This document shows, one piece after another, positions 17,589 through 27,284 of a stretch of DNA of 64,000 nt. Source of the stretch: CAMQVM01 sp044433365 (lineage in GTDB: Bacteria; Bacteroidota; Bacteroidia; Bacteroidales; Rikenellaceae); assembly GCA_044433365.1 (NCBI GenBank), contig JAWXTR010000002.1, positions 1 through 64,000 on the forward strand, read 5' to 3'. Each line of letters starts with the position of its first letter. Within the stretch, counting starts at the first letter, position 1. Under the pieces are notes generated by a model, which searched no databases, had not been told where the DNA came from, and was given only the letters and a program-made list of their open reading frames with translations. Both the position numbers and the translations under genes were made by a program.

Positions 17589-18951
17589 GTAGCTTTATAA
17601 GCAAATCTAAAGTGTGCTCGCCCACCTCCAAATCCAAATTTGAGCCATCACTCCAAAATGGTTTGTCGTTAAGGTGTGATGCAAGTGTAAAAAAGCTAGA
17701 GTAGACATGAACGGGTACAAATGGAATAGCTACAGAGTTGGGATATTTTGAAGCTAAAGAAAAAACTTCTTGCCAGCTTGTAGGTGTTACATCGCCATTT
17801 GCAGTCAGAATATCTGAACGAAAAGCAGCCACTTGGGCCGCTGCCATATCAGGTGTTACATCACCCAAAACTGTAGGCTCGTACCAATAACCCTTTTCAA
17901 ATTCAGCTCCCTTAGGGCTTTCCCCTCCACAAAGTAGTTTTGCACCTTGTGAAAGAGTGCGTTGCACTATACCGTCAATCTTTTCTAAATCAGATTTACA
18001 CATTTTTGGTCCCATATTGGTGGTTGAGTCAAACGGATTACCCACTTTGATTTGAGCTACTCGTTTTAGTAGCTTTTCTGTAAACTCTTCGACTATCGAC
18101 TCTTCAACAAAAATCATATCACAGCAGATACACACCTGTCCACAATTTGCATAACGTGATATTACGGCTGCCTCTACTGCCTTGTCGATATCGGCATCTT
18201 TTAACACTATAAATGGCGATTTACCCCCTAATTCTAACACTAGTCCAGATATATTTTGGGCTGCAGCACGATAAATTGCCTGTCCTGCTCCCACGCTACC
18301 TGTTACATTTACAAGCTTTGTAATCGGACTACTTACTAGCTGTTGGCTAACCTCTATACCGCTACTAGTGATAAGGTTTACCACGCCTTGCGGAATTTGA
18401 GCCTTGTCGATAATTCTAAAAAATTCGGCAGTTGCTAAAGGTGTTAAATCGTGAGGTTTTATGATGATTGTGTTGCCTGTAATCAGTGCAGGGGCTAATT
18501 TACGACCAACTAGAGCTAGTGGGTAGTTCCAAGTGCAAAGACCTAGAGTCACACCATAAGGTACTCTATTGATAAGTAGCGACTCTTCGCTATTTACAGT
18601 TGGTAAAATTTCGCCTTTTATTCTTTTTGCACCCTCAATTGCCTGTCGCATATAGTTTATAGTATCTTCTACCTCACACAACGCCTCAGCATAGGTTTTA
18701 CCCTGCTCTTTGGTTAAAATTTCGGCAAAATGTGTTATCTCCTCTTGCAGGCAATCTATTATATTTTGAATATGTTTGGCTCTCTCAATTACCGAAAGCT
18801 CTTGCCAAAGTAGTTGTGCTTTTTCAGATGTTTCTAAAGCCATTTGAGCCTCTTGAGCTGTTGCGTCGCTTACATAACCTACAATCTGCTCAGTTGCTGG
18901 ATTCTCAACTGCAATATATTTGCCTGATTGCGACTTTACCCACTCTCCATT

Positions 18952-19118
18952 TAAGTAGTGTAAAATAATTATTGGTGTGTTTTTAATAGTGCTATTGGAA
19001 ATGAGATTTTTTGCTATTGAATTGAAAATATAGTGGTTCTACATTGAAATTTAATAGTGAAAAATATCGCTCCAAAAGTGCTGTTAAAAATATGGCAATA
19101 ATTGTTTTACACTACTTA
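18952..19118 (+). mobile_element. MITE copy 2, inserted in aldehyde dehydrogenase gene
   Basis: A 163-bp element flanked by TA at 18952-18953 and 19117-19118. Its ends are AGTAGTGTAAAATAATTATT and AATAATTGTTTTACACTACT, and the inverted similarity extends to about 50 bp per side. Deleting the element and one TA joins the codons for NLY to ATA AAT GGA GAG TGG (INGEW) in frame, the usual aldehyde dehydrogenase N-terminus, which proves the borders and the TA duplication. Confidence 0.95.
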
Positions 19119-19190
19119 TATAGAGATTGTAGTAATTTAATCCATCTTTTACTTCGAATTGTTTTTCCATAAGTACTGTTTTTTATCTAT

Positions 19191-21463
19191 TTATTGTCTA
19201 TTTATAATCTCCTCACTGTACTCCCCAACTTGTGGTCCACCAAGTGGATAGGTCAGAATTTTATCGTTAATACGAATAGGTGCTCGTGTGGTAATGTAGC
19301 TGTAGCCGTTGCCACGAGTCACTTTTTGTAGCATTTTTAGCGATTTTCCTAGTGGTGAGTCGAATAGCTCTTCCCAATCATAAATTTCGCTATAGAGCAT
19401 ACCTTCTATCTTTGAAAATTTCTCTATCCAATGTTTTGTACTCTTTCGCTTTAAATGCTTTGCTATCAAAAATTTTATACTATCCTCTCTATCACGCCAA
19501 TTAGCCATGTTATCACTATTTATCTTCAATTTTAAACTATCATTTAAAATAGAATCAATTGCTATCTGCTCTGATATTGCTCCAATAGCGATATAACCAT
19601 CCATAGTTTTATATATTCCGCAAGGTGCATTTTCACCAGAGTGTACATTTGATATTTTTGATTTTTTAAAATTTTCGCCTGCACCCCATCTATAGGCTGT
19701 AATAAAATCACTCTGCAAATCCATCGCTCCCTCAAACATGGTTACCAAAATATGCGCACCATCACCACGGAACTCTCTATTATATAGCGAAGCCAAAACT
19801 GCCTCATCTACATGGCAACCCGAAATCAAATCTACAACCGACAAACCCAATGGCACAGGTTCGCTATCTCTCTGACCGCTTATTGTGCAGAGTCCTGAAA
19901 GTGCCTGCACAATATAGTCTTGACCTGGTTTTCCAACCCAACACCCTTTTTGACCATAACCCGACACTTCGGCGTATATTACCGATGGATTTATCTCTTT
20001 TATGGTGTCGTAGTCGAGTCCTAAACGCTTCATTACCGTTGGGCGAAAGTTTTGAACTATAACATCTGCCTTTCTCATAATCTTTTTAACAGTGGCTATA
20101 TCATCACTATTTTTTAAATCTAAAGCCACGCTACGTTTGTTGCGCCCTACAGCTAAAAAGCTAGTTGAGGTGTCGTCTAAAAGCAGATTATTGATTATTA
20201 CATTGCGCCCCATATCGCCACTTTTAGGACGTTCTATTTTGATTACCGTTGCACCTAAATCGGCAAGCATAAGAGTGGAGGTTGGACCCGATAGATATTG
20301 ACTTATATCCACTACAACTACCCCCTCTAGCGGTTTATCTCCGCATTTTATCCTCTTTTTATTGGCTTTCTTGGCCCCATTAGTTGTTATATGGTAGGGT
20401 AGGCGTGTAGCGACAAAAGTATCACTACCCTCTAGTGGATAGCTCTGTTCCAACTCCAAAATTTTGTATGCTTCAAGATTTAGAGTTGTTGGAATATCGA
20501 AAATATCGCTACACCACACATCAAGAGGTGTAAAAATATCCATCCACTCGCTATTAGTTTTCGTCAAAAAATGAGGTTCTAAAAAGCTCATTATCTCATC
20601 TCTATACCATAGCCATGCAGGGCTAGGTATCCACTTTTTGGGGATTGTAAGCCCCATAATATCTGCTAAATAGGGAATTGAAATCATCGACATTGCAAAA
20701 AAACCATCCTTGGAGCGATACACCCCATAAGGTGCAGGAAGTCCAGCGTGTGCATTGCCTCTAATTGTGCGTTTTGGCATCTGCATACCACTATTTGCAG
20801 CTGTTGTAATAAACTCCAATTGTATCTGAACCACCGCCTCCAAAAGGCTGCTACTTACTTTTGTGCCTCGTCTGTTTTTATCCTCTTCTCTACAAAATAG
20901 TGCAGCTAAAATAGCCTGAACAAGATAGGAAGTACAAAATTGAGTTGCAACATCAAAACCCATTGGCGTTGGAGCATCATCTCGATTGCCTGTGAGCAGT
21001 GTAATTCCACTTATTGCCTGAATAAGCAGCTCATCGCCACGTTTATCTTTATAAGTAGTGTGCGAACCATATTCTGAATATTCAGCTAAAATAAGGTGTG
21101 GAAATTTTTTTGATATTCCTTCAATATCTATATTGAAATCTGAAAGAATATTGTCGTTATAATTATATAGAAGTATGTCTGAACTACTTATAAGCTCTAG
21201 TAGTTTTTGTTTATCATCGTTAGAGCTGCATTTTACAATCAACTCCTCTTTACCTCTATTTTTTGAGTGGTAAAGAAGCGACTTATCTCTGTAAAATTGA
21301 CCAAAATATGATTTTGCGCTAATTTATCGCCTTTTTTATCGCCTTTTTCGTCGCAAATAATTCGCACAACTCTTGCTTCTAGTTGTGCAAATTTTAACCC
21401 AATTGTAGCAGATATCAAATCGTCACTACACTCCAAAACCACTACATCTTTTAATAGATTCAT
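19191..21463 (-). pseudogene. Tandem CaiB/BaiF-type CoA-transferase with a frameshift
   Basis: Class III CoA-transferases move CoA between carboxylic acids. Here two CaiB domains are fused: the first spans 21463 to about 20360, the second the rest (PLEGVVVVDISQYLSGPTS, LADLGATVIKIERPKSGD, AVGRNKRSVALDLK, GKPGQDYIVQALSGL). The first part is in two frames: MNLLKDVVVLECSDDL stops at 21239, and the rest is open from a TTG at 21242. Adding one A to the A6 run (T6 on the plus strand, 21259-21264) gives KNRGKEELIVKC, which aligns with GRNKRSVALDLK of the second domain, so one frame was lost. Sequencing error, pseudogene and translational slippage are all possible. The damaged neighbour genes favour decay. 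Confidence 0.82.
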
Positions 21464-21487
21464 GCCGATAAGGTTTTAAAATTTACG

Positions 21488-21539
21488 AAAGGGGAGTTCT
21501 AATCGCTCAAAATTGAGAAATTAGAACAGTTCCCTTTAC
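21488..21539. repeat. GGGAGTTCTAA-type inverted repeat
   Basis: AAAGGGGAGTTCTAATCGC pairs with GAGAAATTAGAACAGTTCCC between the GH117-like gene and the CaiB fusion. It could end the first or lead the second of these minus-strand genes. Confidence 0.55.
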
Positions 21540-21542
21540 TGC

Positions 21543-22826
21543 TTATTTCGCATTACCCTTACGTTTCTCTTTTAGTGAGCCAAGTCCTTGACTATAATAC
21601 GCCTCTGGCTCTAAGAAGATAGTTGTCTGTTTGAAGATAGTTTCGTCACACTCTTGGCTTAAATCGCAGTCAAAACGTGCAATTTCGGAGTGTGTACCCT
21701 CGGCACCGCCATTTTTAACATTTGTAAAGTGGCACGTGCCCCACTCACCACCAATTGCATTTTTGCTATCGGTAAAGGTGTCGGGAGTGTATAGTCCAGC
21801 AGCTGTAGGAGCTAGAGAAACGACACATTGAGGGTGGAAATTAATACCATCTTCTGAGAATTGGATAGTCTCACGCTCATTGCCATCTCTAATTGCAAGA
21901 GTTGCAACACCATTTTTATATGGCCAGTAGGTAGTCTCATGACCTGTATTCATTACAGGATTAACCTTACATTTTTCGAATGGACCAGCTGGATCTTCTG
22001 CAATTGCAACACCATGACAAACAGCATATTTATCTCTTAAATCAGGCCATTTGTTGAATGCCGATTTAAAGTAAAGATATATTTTGCCATTAAATACAAT
22101 TGGATGAGGATCTTGCGTTTGGTCTTTATCCCACTCTCCCTCTTTTCCAAAAGGTATAATCTGCTGTTGAGTATAAGTCCAAGGACCGTTTGGAGAGTCG
22201 GCGTGTGCCATAGATATTGGACACCAGTCGCCACGCAAACCACTAGGTTCGTTAAATATTTGGAAATAAAGGTAGTAGCGACCTTTCCATACCAAAATAT
22301 CGGGAGTTGCAAGCGAACGCCAACCAAATTGAGGCTTTGGAGGTCGAGCAACAGCACAACCTTGCTCTTTCCAAGTAAAACCATCATCGCTTGTAGCATA
22401 CCAAATATCGCATAAATCCCAGTCTGTAGATGGAATTTCGTCGGTTACCTCAGCTGCACGATTTGCGCCAATTGGGCGATATTTTGTGTCACGTTTGGTG
22501 TACCACATATAATATTTACCATCTACCAGAATAGGACGTGATGGGTCACGACGAGTAATTAATCCTTCGTCGCCATAATCAAATCCTTCGATTTTGGTAT
22601 ATTTAAAAGTTGTGTAAAATTCGTTGTCTTGAACACGAGGAGTAGGATAGTTGTCGAACATTCGCTCTGTAGCTGCACTTAGCGCATAATCAGGCTTTTC
22701 AGTAGGCATTTTATGAGGAAATACTCCATATTTTACCTCTTTTGATTGCTCACTAGGAGCACACGAAAATAGTGCCGTAGCAAGAAATGCTACAGCCGAA
22801 AATTTAAAAAATTGAATCTTTTTCAT
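21543..22826 (-). CDS. GH117/GH43-like five-bladed beta-propeller lipoprotein
   Basis: A 427-aa lipoprotein (lipobox LFSC, Cys22). Repeated blade motifs typical of the GH43/62/117 clan are visible: SRPILVDGKYYMWYTKRDT, DIWYATSDDGFTWKEQG, LATPDILVWKGRYYLYFQ, DPHPIVFNGKIYLYFKSAFN and SGINF-like ends. The DIWYATSxDGxTWKEQG block and the pattern of metal-side residues most resemble GH117, the 3,6-anhydro-L-galactosidase family active on agar or porphyran oligosaccharides; other GH43-like activities are possible. It is the last gene of its strand before a divergent set with DUF1080, ThuA and a sulfatase, so marine or host sulfated glycans are candidate substrates. Confidence 0.72.
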   Translation of the reverse strand: MKKIQFFKFSAVAFLATALFSCAPSEQSKEVKYGVFPHKMPTEKPDYALSAATERMFDNYPTPRVQDNEFYTTFKYTKIEGFDYGDEGLITRRDPSRPILVDGKYYMWYTKRDTKYRPIGANRAAEVTDEIPSTDWDLCDIWYATSDDGFTWKEQGCAVARPPKPQFGWRSLATPDILVWKGRYYLYFQIFNEPSGLRGDWCPISMAHADSPNGPWTYTQQQIIPFGKEGEWDKDQTQDPHPIVFNGKIYLYFKSAFNKWPDLRDKYAVCHGVAIAEDPAGPFEKCKVNPVMNTGHETTYWPYKNGVATLAIRDGNERETIQFSEDGINFHPQCVVSLAPTAAGLYTPDTFTDSKNAIGGEWGTCHFTNVKNGGAEGTHSEIARFDCDLSQECDETIFKQTTIFLEPEAYYSQGLGSLKEKRKGNAK

Positions 22827-23065
22827 ATATGTACGTTAAAATTAATAATCAATTCAACCTCTCCCGCTTAATTGATATTTTTAACAGTACAACCACAAAG
22901 ATATATATATATTTTAAATTATAAATAATAAAAATTAAATTTTTAAGAAAATACCATTTTTACATATATTTTTACTATATTCGCATAGGAAAAAGAGCCT
23001 ATTTGTTATTGTAAACCAATGATTTCCTTATAGGGAGGTCTGATCGTAATAAATCATACTAATAT

Positions 23066-24064
23066 ATGAATGAAAAATTAATAGAAGCGATACCAAACTT
23101 TAGTGAGGGGCAGAACTTAGCTACCATCGAGTATATCTGCAGCTCTATAGAGTCGGTTGAGGGTGCAAAAGTATTAAATTGCGACATAGGAAAGGATGCA
23201 AATCGCACTGTAATAACTTTTGTAGCAACAGTTAGCTCTATCGAGCAGGCTGCATTTAATGCTATAAAAGCTGCAGCCGAAAAAATCGATATGCGCCAGC
23301 AGGTGGGAGAGCATCCACGTATAGGAGCAACAGATGTTATGCCATTTGTTCCTTTAAAGGGTGTTACAATCGAGGAGTGTATTGATGCAGCTAGAGCTGT
23401 AGGCAAAAGAGTGGCACAGGAGCTAAAAATACCGATATATTGCTATGAAAAAGCTGCTTTTGCAGAGCATAAACAAAATCTTGCAATGTGTAGAAAGGGT
23501 GAGTATGAGGGAATTGAACAAAAATTTCAAAACCCTTTGTGGTATCCCGATTTTGGCGAACCTATTTATAATGAATATGTAGCAAAAAGTGGTGTTACGG
23601 TTATTGGAGCTAGAAATTTTCTGTTAGCAGTAAATTTTAATCTTAATTGTAAAGATGTTGAAATTGCCGATAAAATTGCCAAAACAGTGCGTTATAGTGG
23701 TTGTAAAATAGAAGGAGAGAGAGTACACGGCACACTAAAAGGAGCTAAGGCTATAGGTTGGTATATGGAGCAGTATGGATTTTCGCAAGTTTCGATGAAT
23801 ATTGTAGATATGGAGCTAACTCCGCTACATATAGCGTTTGAAGAGGTAAAAAGAGTTGCTAAGCTATGTGGCGTGGAGGTTACAGGCACCGAAATTATTG
23901 GAATGTTACCCGAAAATGTAATTTGGCAGGCGGCAGAGTTTTATGCTCCAGACAATACTTTTTCGTCAATCGAAAAGTGTGAGTTTGTTGCCGAAAAGAT
24001 GAATTTTTCACAAATTCAGCAGTTTGACGCAATCAAAAAAATAATATATTTTTCTAATTTATAA
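23066..24064 (+). CDS. Glutamate formimidoyltransferase (FtcD N-terminal type)
   Basis: Transfers the formimino group from N-formimino-L-glutamate to tetrahydrofolate in histidine breakdown. The 332-aa length fits the stand-alone transferase without cyclodeaminase. Diagnostic stretches are IPNFSEGQNLATIEYICSS, QQVGEHPRIGATDVMPFVPL (the folate site with catalytic His), IPIYCYEKAA and GARNFLLAVNFNL. No hutH, hutU or hutI is adjacent; the downstream genes encode carbohydrate-active proteins 9 bp away, so the operon is functionally mixed. Confidence 0.93.
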   Translation: MNEKLIEAIPNFSEGQNLATIEYICSSIESVEGAKVLNCDIGKDANRTVITFVATVSSIEQAAFNAIKAAAEKIDMRQQVGEHPRIGATDVMPFVPLKGVTIEECIDAARAVGKRVAQELKIPIYCYEKAAFAEHKQNLAMCRKGEYEGIEQKFQNPLWYPDFGEPIYNEYVAKSGVTVIGARNFLLAVNFNLNCKDVEIADKIAKTVRYSGCKIEGERVHGTLKGAKAIGWYMEQYGFSQVSMNIVDMELTPLHIAFEEVKRVAKLCGVEVTGTEIIGMLPENVIWQAAEFYAPDNTFSSIEKCEFVAEKMNFSQIQQFDAIKKIIYFSNL

Positions 24065-24073
24065 TTTTATAAT

Positions 24074-24850
24074 ATGAATGTGAATAGAGGTTTGAAAACT
24101 TTAATAATTTTTACGTTTTTTTCTGTAAATTTTGCTTTTGCGCAGCAGAAGGAGTATCCCATAGCTCCAAAAATGAGTGCAGAGATGACAGAGGTGTGGC
24201 TACCTCAACCTGAAATTGTGACTACCGACGATTTTGACAACAAAATGGTAAAAGCACCATCAGATGCCATAATTCTATATGACGGAACTTCCACTAATGA
24301 GTGGAAAAAAGCAAAAAAAGATGAGAAAATAGAGTGGATTTCAGAGGATGGAGTGCTAACTATTTTGCCTAAATCGGGAAGTATCAAGACGCTTAGAGAG
24401 TTTGGTGATTGTCAGCTTCATATAGAATGGAGTGTACCTGAAGATACTCAAGGAGAGGGCCAAGATAGAGGAAATAGTGGCGTTTTGATGCAAGAGAGAT
24501 ACGAAATTCAAATCCTCGATAACTACAACAACGAAACCTACGCAAACGGACAAGCAGGCTCAATCTACAAACAGACCGCTCCGCTGGTAAATGCAATGCA
24601 AAAACCTGGGAAATGGAATGTATATGATATAATTTACACCGCACCTATATTTAAGGATGGCAAAATGGTAGTAAACCCCAATGTTACCGTTATACACAAT
24701 GGCGTAGTGATTCAAAACAACACCGATATATTAGGGACAACCCAGTATATTGGATTACCACAGATAGAAGAACATGGTAGAGCATCTATTTTGCTTCAAG
24801 ATCATAGAAATCCTGTTATGTTTAGAAATATTTGGATTAGAGAGCTTTAG
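24074..24850 (+). CDS. Secreted DUF1080 (3-keto-disaccharide hydrolase-like) protein
   Basis: A 258-aa protein with a signal peptide (cut after NFAFA). The jelly-roll DUF1080 domain is seen in AIILYDGTSTNEWKKAK, EDGVLTILPKSGSIKT, FGDCQLHIEWSVP, GNSGVLMQERYEIQILDNYN and YKQTAPLVNAMQKPGKWN. Some family members cleave 3-keto-glycosides, others bind sugars. It starts 9 bp after the formimidoyltransferase gene and is followed by a ThuA-like protein and a sulfatase, a grouping common in Bacteroidota and Planctomycetes glycan loci. Enzymatic activity is inferred from the family. Confidence 0.86.
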   Translation: MNVNRGLKTLIIFTFFSVNFAFAQQKEYPIAPKMSAEMTEVWLPQPEIVTTDDFDNKMVKAPSDAIILYDGTSTNEWKKAKKDEKIEWISEDGVLTILPKSGSIKTLREFGDCQLHIEWSVPEDTQGEGQDRGNSGVLMQERYEIQILDNYNNETYANGQAGSIYKQTAPLVNAMQKPGKWNVYDIIYTAPIFKDGKMVVNPNVTVIHNGVVIQNNTDILGTTQYIGLPQIEEHGRASILLQDHRNPVMFRNIWIREL

Positions 24851-24890
24851 AACTCCCCTTTAATTAATGGCAATAAATTTTTACAATATT

Positions 24891-25736
24891 ATGAAAAAAA
24901 TTTTACTACTAATTTTAACATTTGCAATCTCAATTTCAGCTTCACTAGCAGCCAAGCCTATTAAAGCGATGATTATCACAGGACAAAACAACCACTATTG
25001 GAAAGTAAGTAGCAAGGCTATTAGCAATCTACTTACCGAAGATGGATATGAGGTAGAGATTGCCACTTCGCCAAAAGCTGGCGAAGATATGAGTAATTTT
25101 TGCCCCGATTTTAAGGGTTACAAACTTGTTGTTGTCGACTATTTTGGCGATAGTTGGTGTGATAAGTTGAAAACAGAGTTTATAAAGTATGTTAAATCGG
25201 GCAAAGGTGTCGTTATCTACCACGCTGCAAACAATGCCTTTAGCGATTGGGACGAATACGAAAGCGTTATTGCTCTAGGAGGTTGGGGTGATAGAGGAAA
25301 AGAGAGTAAAGGGTACTACACTGAGTGGAAAAATGGCAAATTAGAGAAGTACGAAGCATCTGATAGAGTTGGTCACCACGGTGCACGCCACGACTACACT
25401 TTAAAATGTCGAAATTTATCGCACCCTGCTGTAGATAAAACTCTTAAAGCTGGGATTTTGCAACCATCCGACGAGCTTTACGACTCAATGAAAGGGAAAG
25501 CAAACATTAAAGATGTGTTATACACCGCCTACTCCGACCCTAAAAAGGGTGGTACAGGAAAAGAAGAGGTTTTGATTTTTACCGTAGATTTTGGACGAGC
25601 AAAAATATTTCATACTATGATAGGGCACGCAATGGCTACTATTGAGCAGTCGCCTGCACTAAATTCCGAAACATTTAAAAAAACATTTTTAGCTGGAGCA
25701 GCTTGGGCTTCTGGAAAAAATAGAGGAAACTTCTAA
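24891..25736 (+). CDS. Secreted ThuA-like domain protein
   Basis: A 281-aa protein with a signal peptide (SISASLAAKP). The class I glutamine amidotransferase-like ThuA fold is visible in KAMIITGQNNHYWKVSSKAI, FCPDFKGYKLVVVDYFGD and VVIYHAANNAFSDWDEY, with the late motif KIFHTMIGHAM. ThuA family proteins often accompany DUF1080 and act on keto-sugars; the reaction is not established. I chose ATG 24891 because the ATG at 24867 places eight extra residues before the signal peptide. A GGAGTTCTAA-type half-site overlaps its 5' flank. Probably cotranscribed with the DUF1080 and sulfatase genes. Confidence 0.85.
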   Translation: MKKILLLILTFAISISASLAAKPIKAMIITGQNNHYWKVSSKAISNLLTEDGYEVEIATSPKAGEDMSNFCPDFKGYKLVVVDYFGDSWCDKLKTEFIKYVKSGKGVVIYHAANNAFSDWDEYESVIALGGWGDRGKESKGYYTEWKNGKLEKYEASDRVGHHGARHDYTLKCRNLSHPAVDKTLKAGILQPSDELYDSMKGKANIKDVLYTAYSDPKKGGTGKEEVLIFTVDFGRAKIFHTMIGHAMATIEQSPALNSETFKKTFLAGAAWASGKNRGNF

Positions 25737-25757
25737 AACTTCTGAAAATTTAAGATT

Positions 25758-27284
25758 ATGATACAGATATCAAAACCACTTGTTTTAACCGCAACCACTT
25801 CGCTACTGACAATTGCTGCATCGGCTGCTGAGCGACCAAATATAATCATATTTTTAGTAGATGATATGGGTGTGATGGACACCTCTCTACCATTTATTAC
25901 CGATAGTGATGGCAATGTTGTACGTGAGCCACTCAACGACTGGTATCGCACCCCAAATATGGAACGACTAGCAGATAGAGGGGTAAGATTTTCAACTTTT
26001 TTTGCTCAAAGCGTTAGTTCACCCACTCGTGCATCAATTATTACAGGACAAAATAGCACTCGACATGGTGTAACACAGTGGATTAATAGCTCTGAAAACA
26101 ATCGTGGAGATTATGGCCCTACTAATTGGAATTGGACAGGAATAAAGCAAGATTGCCCAACTCTTCCAAAAATGTTGAAAGATAGTGGCTACAAAACAAT
26201 CCATATTGGTAAAGCACACTTTGGCGCAGAGGGTTCGGAGGGAGAGTTTCCTCAAAATTTGGGCTTTGATGTAAATATCGCTGGTGGTGGTATGGGTAGC
26301 CCTGGTAGCTATTTGGGATTAAACGATTTTGGGGCTAAAAAAGGTAAAAACAATGCTGTTCCCGATTTAGAGCAGTATCACGGTACAGATATTTTCCTTA
26401 CCGAAGCTCTTACTCTCGAAGCCAAGAAAGAGATTGAAAAAGCATCGAAAGAGGAGGAGCCATTTTTCTTATATATGGCGCACTATGCTGTTCATGCGCC
26501 TTTTGAAGATGATAAACGATTTATCGACAACTACGATGAATCGAAATTTGGCAAGAAAGCTGCCTCATTTGCTGCTTTGATAGAGGGAATGGATAAATCG
26601 CTTGGTGATATTATGGATTGTCTTGAAAATCTTGAAATTGCTGAAAATACTCTAATACTCTTTGTTGGTGATAACGGTTCGGATGCCTATGTTGGCGATT
26701 TTAAAGGTCACTATAGCTCAGCACCTCTTCGTGGAAAGAAAGGAACGGAGTATGAGGGGGGTGTTAGAGTGCCATTTATTGCAAGTTGGGCAAAAAGAGA
26801 TGAAACCTCGAAAGTACAAAGAGCTTTACCAATCAAAGAAAATGGCGTACAACTTCAGTTTGGCAGTGTAATGGATTTATATCCTACAATTCTAAATATG
26901 GCAGGAGCTAAATTCCCCGAAAATCATGTTTTGGATGGGTACGACCTAGCTAAGCAGCTTAAAGGGGAGAAAAATGAGCAACGTAGCGACAAATTAATTA
27001 TGCACTTTCCTCACGACCATCGTGGCGACTACTACACCTCTTATCGCAGTGGAAATTGGAAATTAATATATCGTTACAATCCAGAAATGCCAACAAATCC
27101 TCAATATGAGCTGTATAACCTAGAGATAGACCCTTTTGAAAATGATAATGTGGCAACTACTGAGATGAAAAAAACTGCTGCAATGATAAAAGAGATGGCT
27201 GAGCAACTCGAAAAGGAGAATGCCCTTTACCCTGAGGATAAGAATCATCGACCTATTAAGCCTATTCTTTTATTCAATTCGTAA
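25758..27284 (+). CDS. Secreted S1-family sulfatase (Ser-type)
   Basis: A 508-aa arylsulfatase-like enzyme with a signal peptide (AASAAERP). The metal-binding start is NIIIFLVDDMGV; the maturation motif is S-S-P-T-R (Ser87 to Arg91), which would be oxidised to formylglycine by an anaerobic sulfatase-maturating enzyme, not present in the window. Other site residues appear in GKAHFG, HYAVHAPF and LFVGDNGSD, with GHYSSAPLRGKKGTEYEGG after it. It removes sulfate esters from glycans in the periplasm. It closes the DUF1080-ThuA-sulfatase group. The sugar specificity cannot be read from the sequence. Confidence 0.92.
   Translation: MIQISKPLVLTATTSLLTIAASAAERPNIIIFLVDDMGVMDTSLPFITDSDGNVVREPLNDWYRTPNMERLADRGVRFSTFFAQSVSSPTRASIITGQNSTRHGVTQWINSSENNRGDYGPTNWNWTGIKQDCPTLPKMLKDSGYKTIHIGKAHFGAEGSEGEFPQNLGFDVNIAGGGMGSPGSYLGLNDFGAKKGKNNAVPDLEQYHGTDIFLTEALTLEAKKEIEKASKEEEPFFLYMAHYAVHAPFEDDKRFIDNYDESKFGKKAASFAALIEGMDKSLGDIMDCLENLEIAENTLILFVGDNGSDAYVGDFKGHYSSAPLRGKKGTEYEGGVRVPFIASWAKRDETSKVQRALPIKENGVQLQFGSVMDLYPTILNMAGAKFPENHVLDGYDLAKQLKGEKNEQRSDKLIMHFPHDHRGDYYTSYRSGNWKLIYRYNPEMPTNPQYELYNLEIDPFENDNVATTEMKKTAAMIKEMAEQLEKENALYPEDKNHRPIKPILLFNS

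Larger units (their letters stand above)
17551..19170 (-). pseudogene. Aldehyde dehydrogenase gene, split by a MITE and fused to a solute-binding protein fragment
   Basis: Three parts are read on the minus strand. (a) ATG at 19170 starts MEKQFEVKDGLNYYNLY, interrupted by the MITE at 18952-19118. (b) The frame resumes as NGEWVKSQSGKYI and continues as an aldehyde dehydrogenase with LELGGKSPF and the catalytic Cys in ANCGQVCICC. (c) At about 17832-17850, after TPDMAAAQ, the dehydrogenase C-terminal third is absent and the frame passes into VAAFRSDILTANG and SVAIPFVPVHVYSSFFTL, which resemble the middle of family 1 extracellular solute-binding proteins found beside CaiB genes. The chimera ends SSVKQYIWKRE, encoded by a MITE end. 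A residual open frame (18843-17551, 430 aa) lacks the dehydrogenase N-terminal 50 residues and C-terminal domain, so enzyme activity is not expected. Confidence 0.82.

Noticed and set aside
22037..22399. 120-codon frame within the GH117-like gene
   Set aside because: It is on the same strand but in another frame of a well-supported lipoprotein, with no family features.
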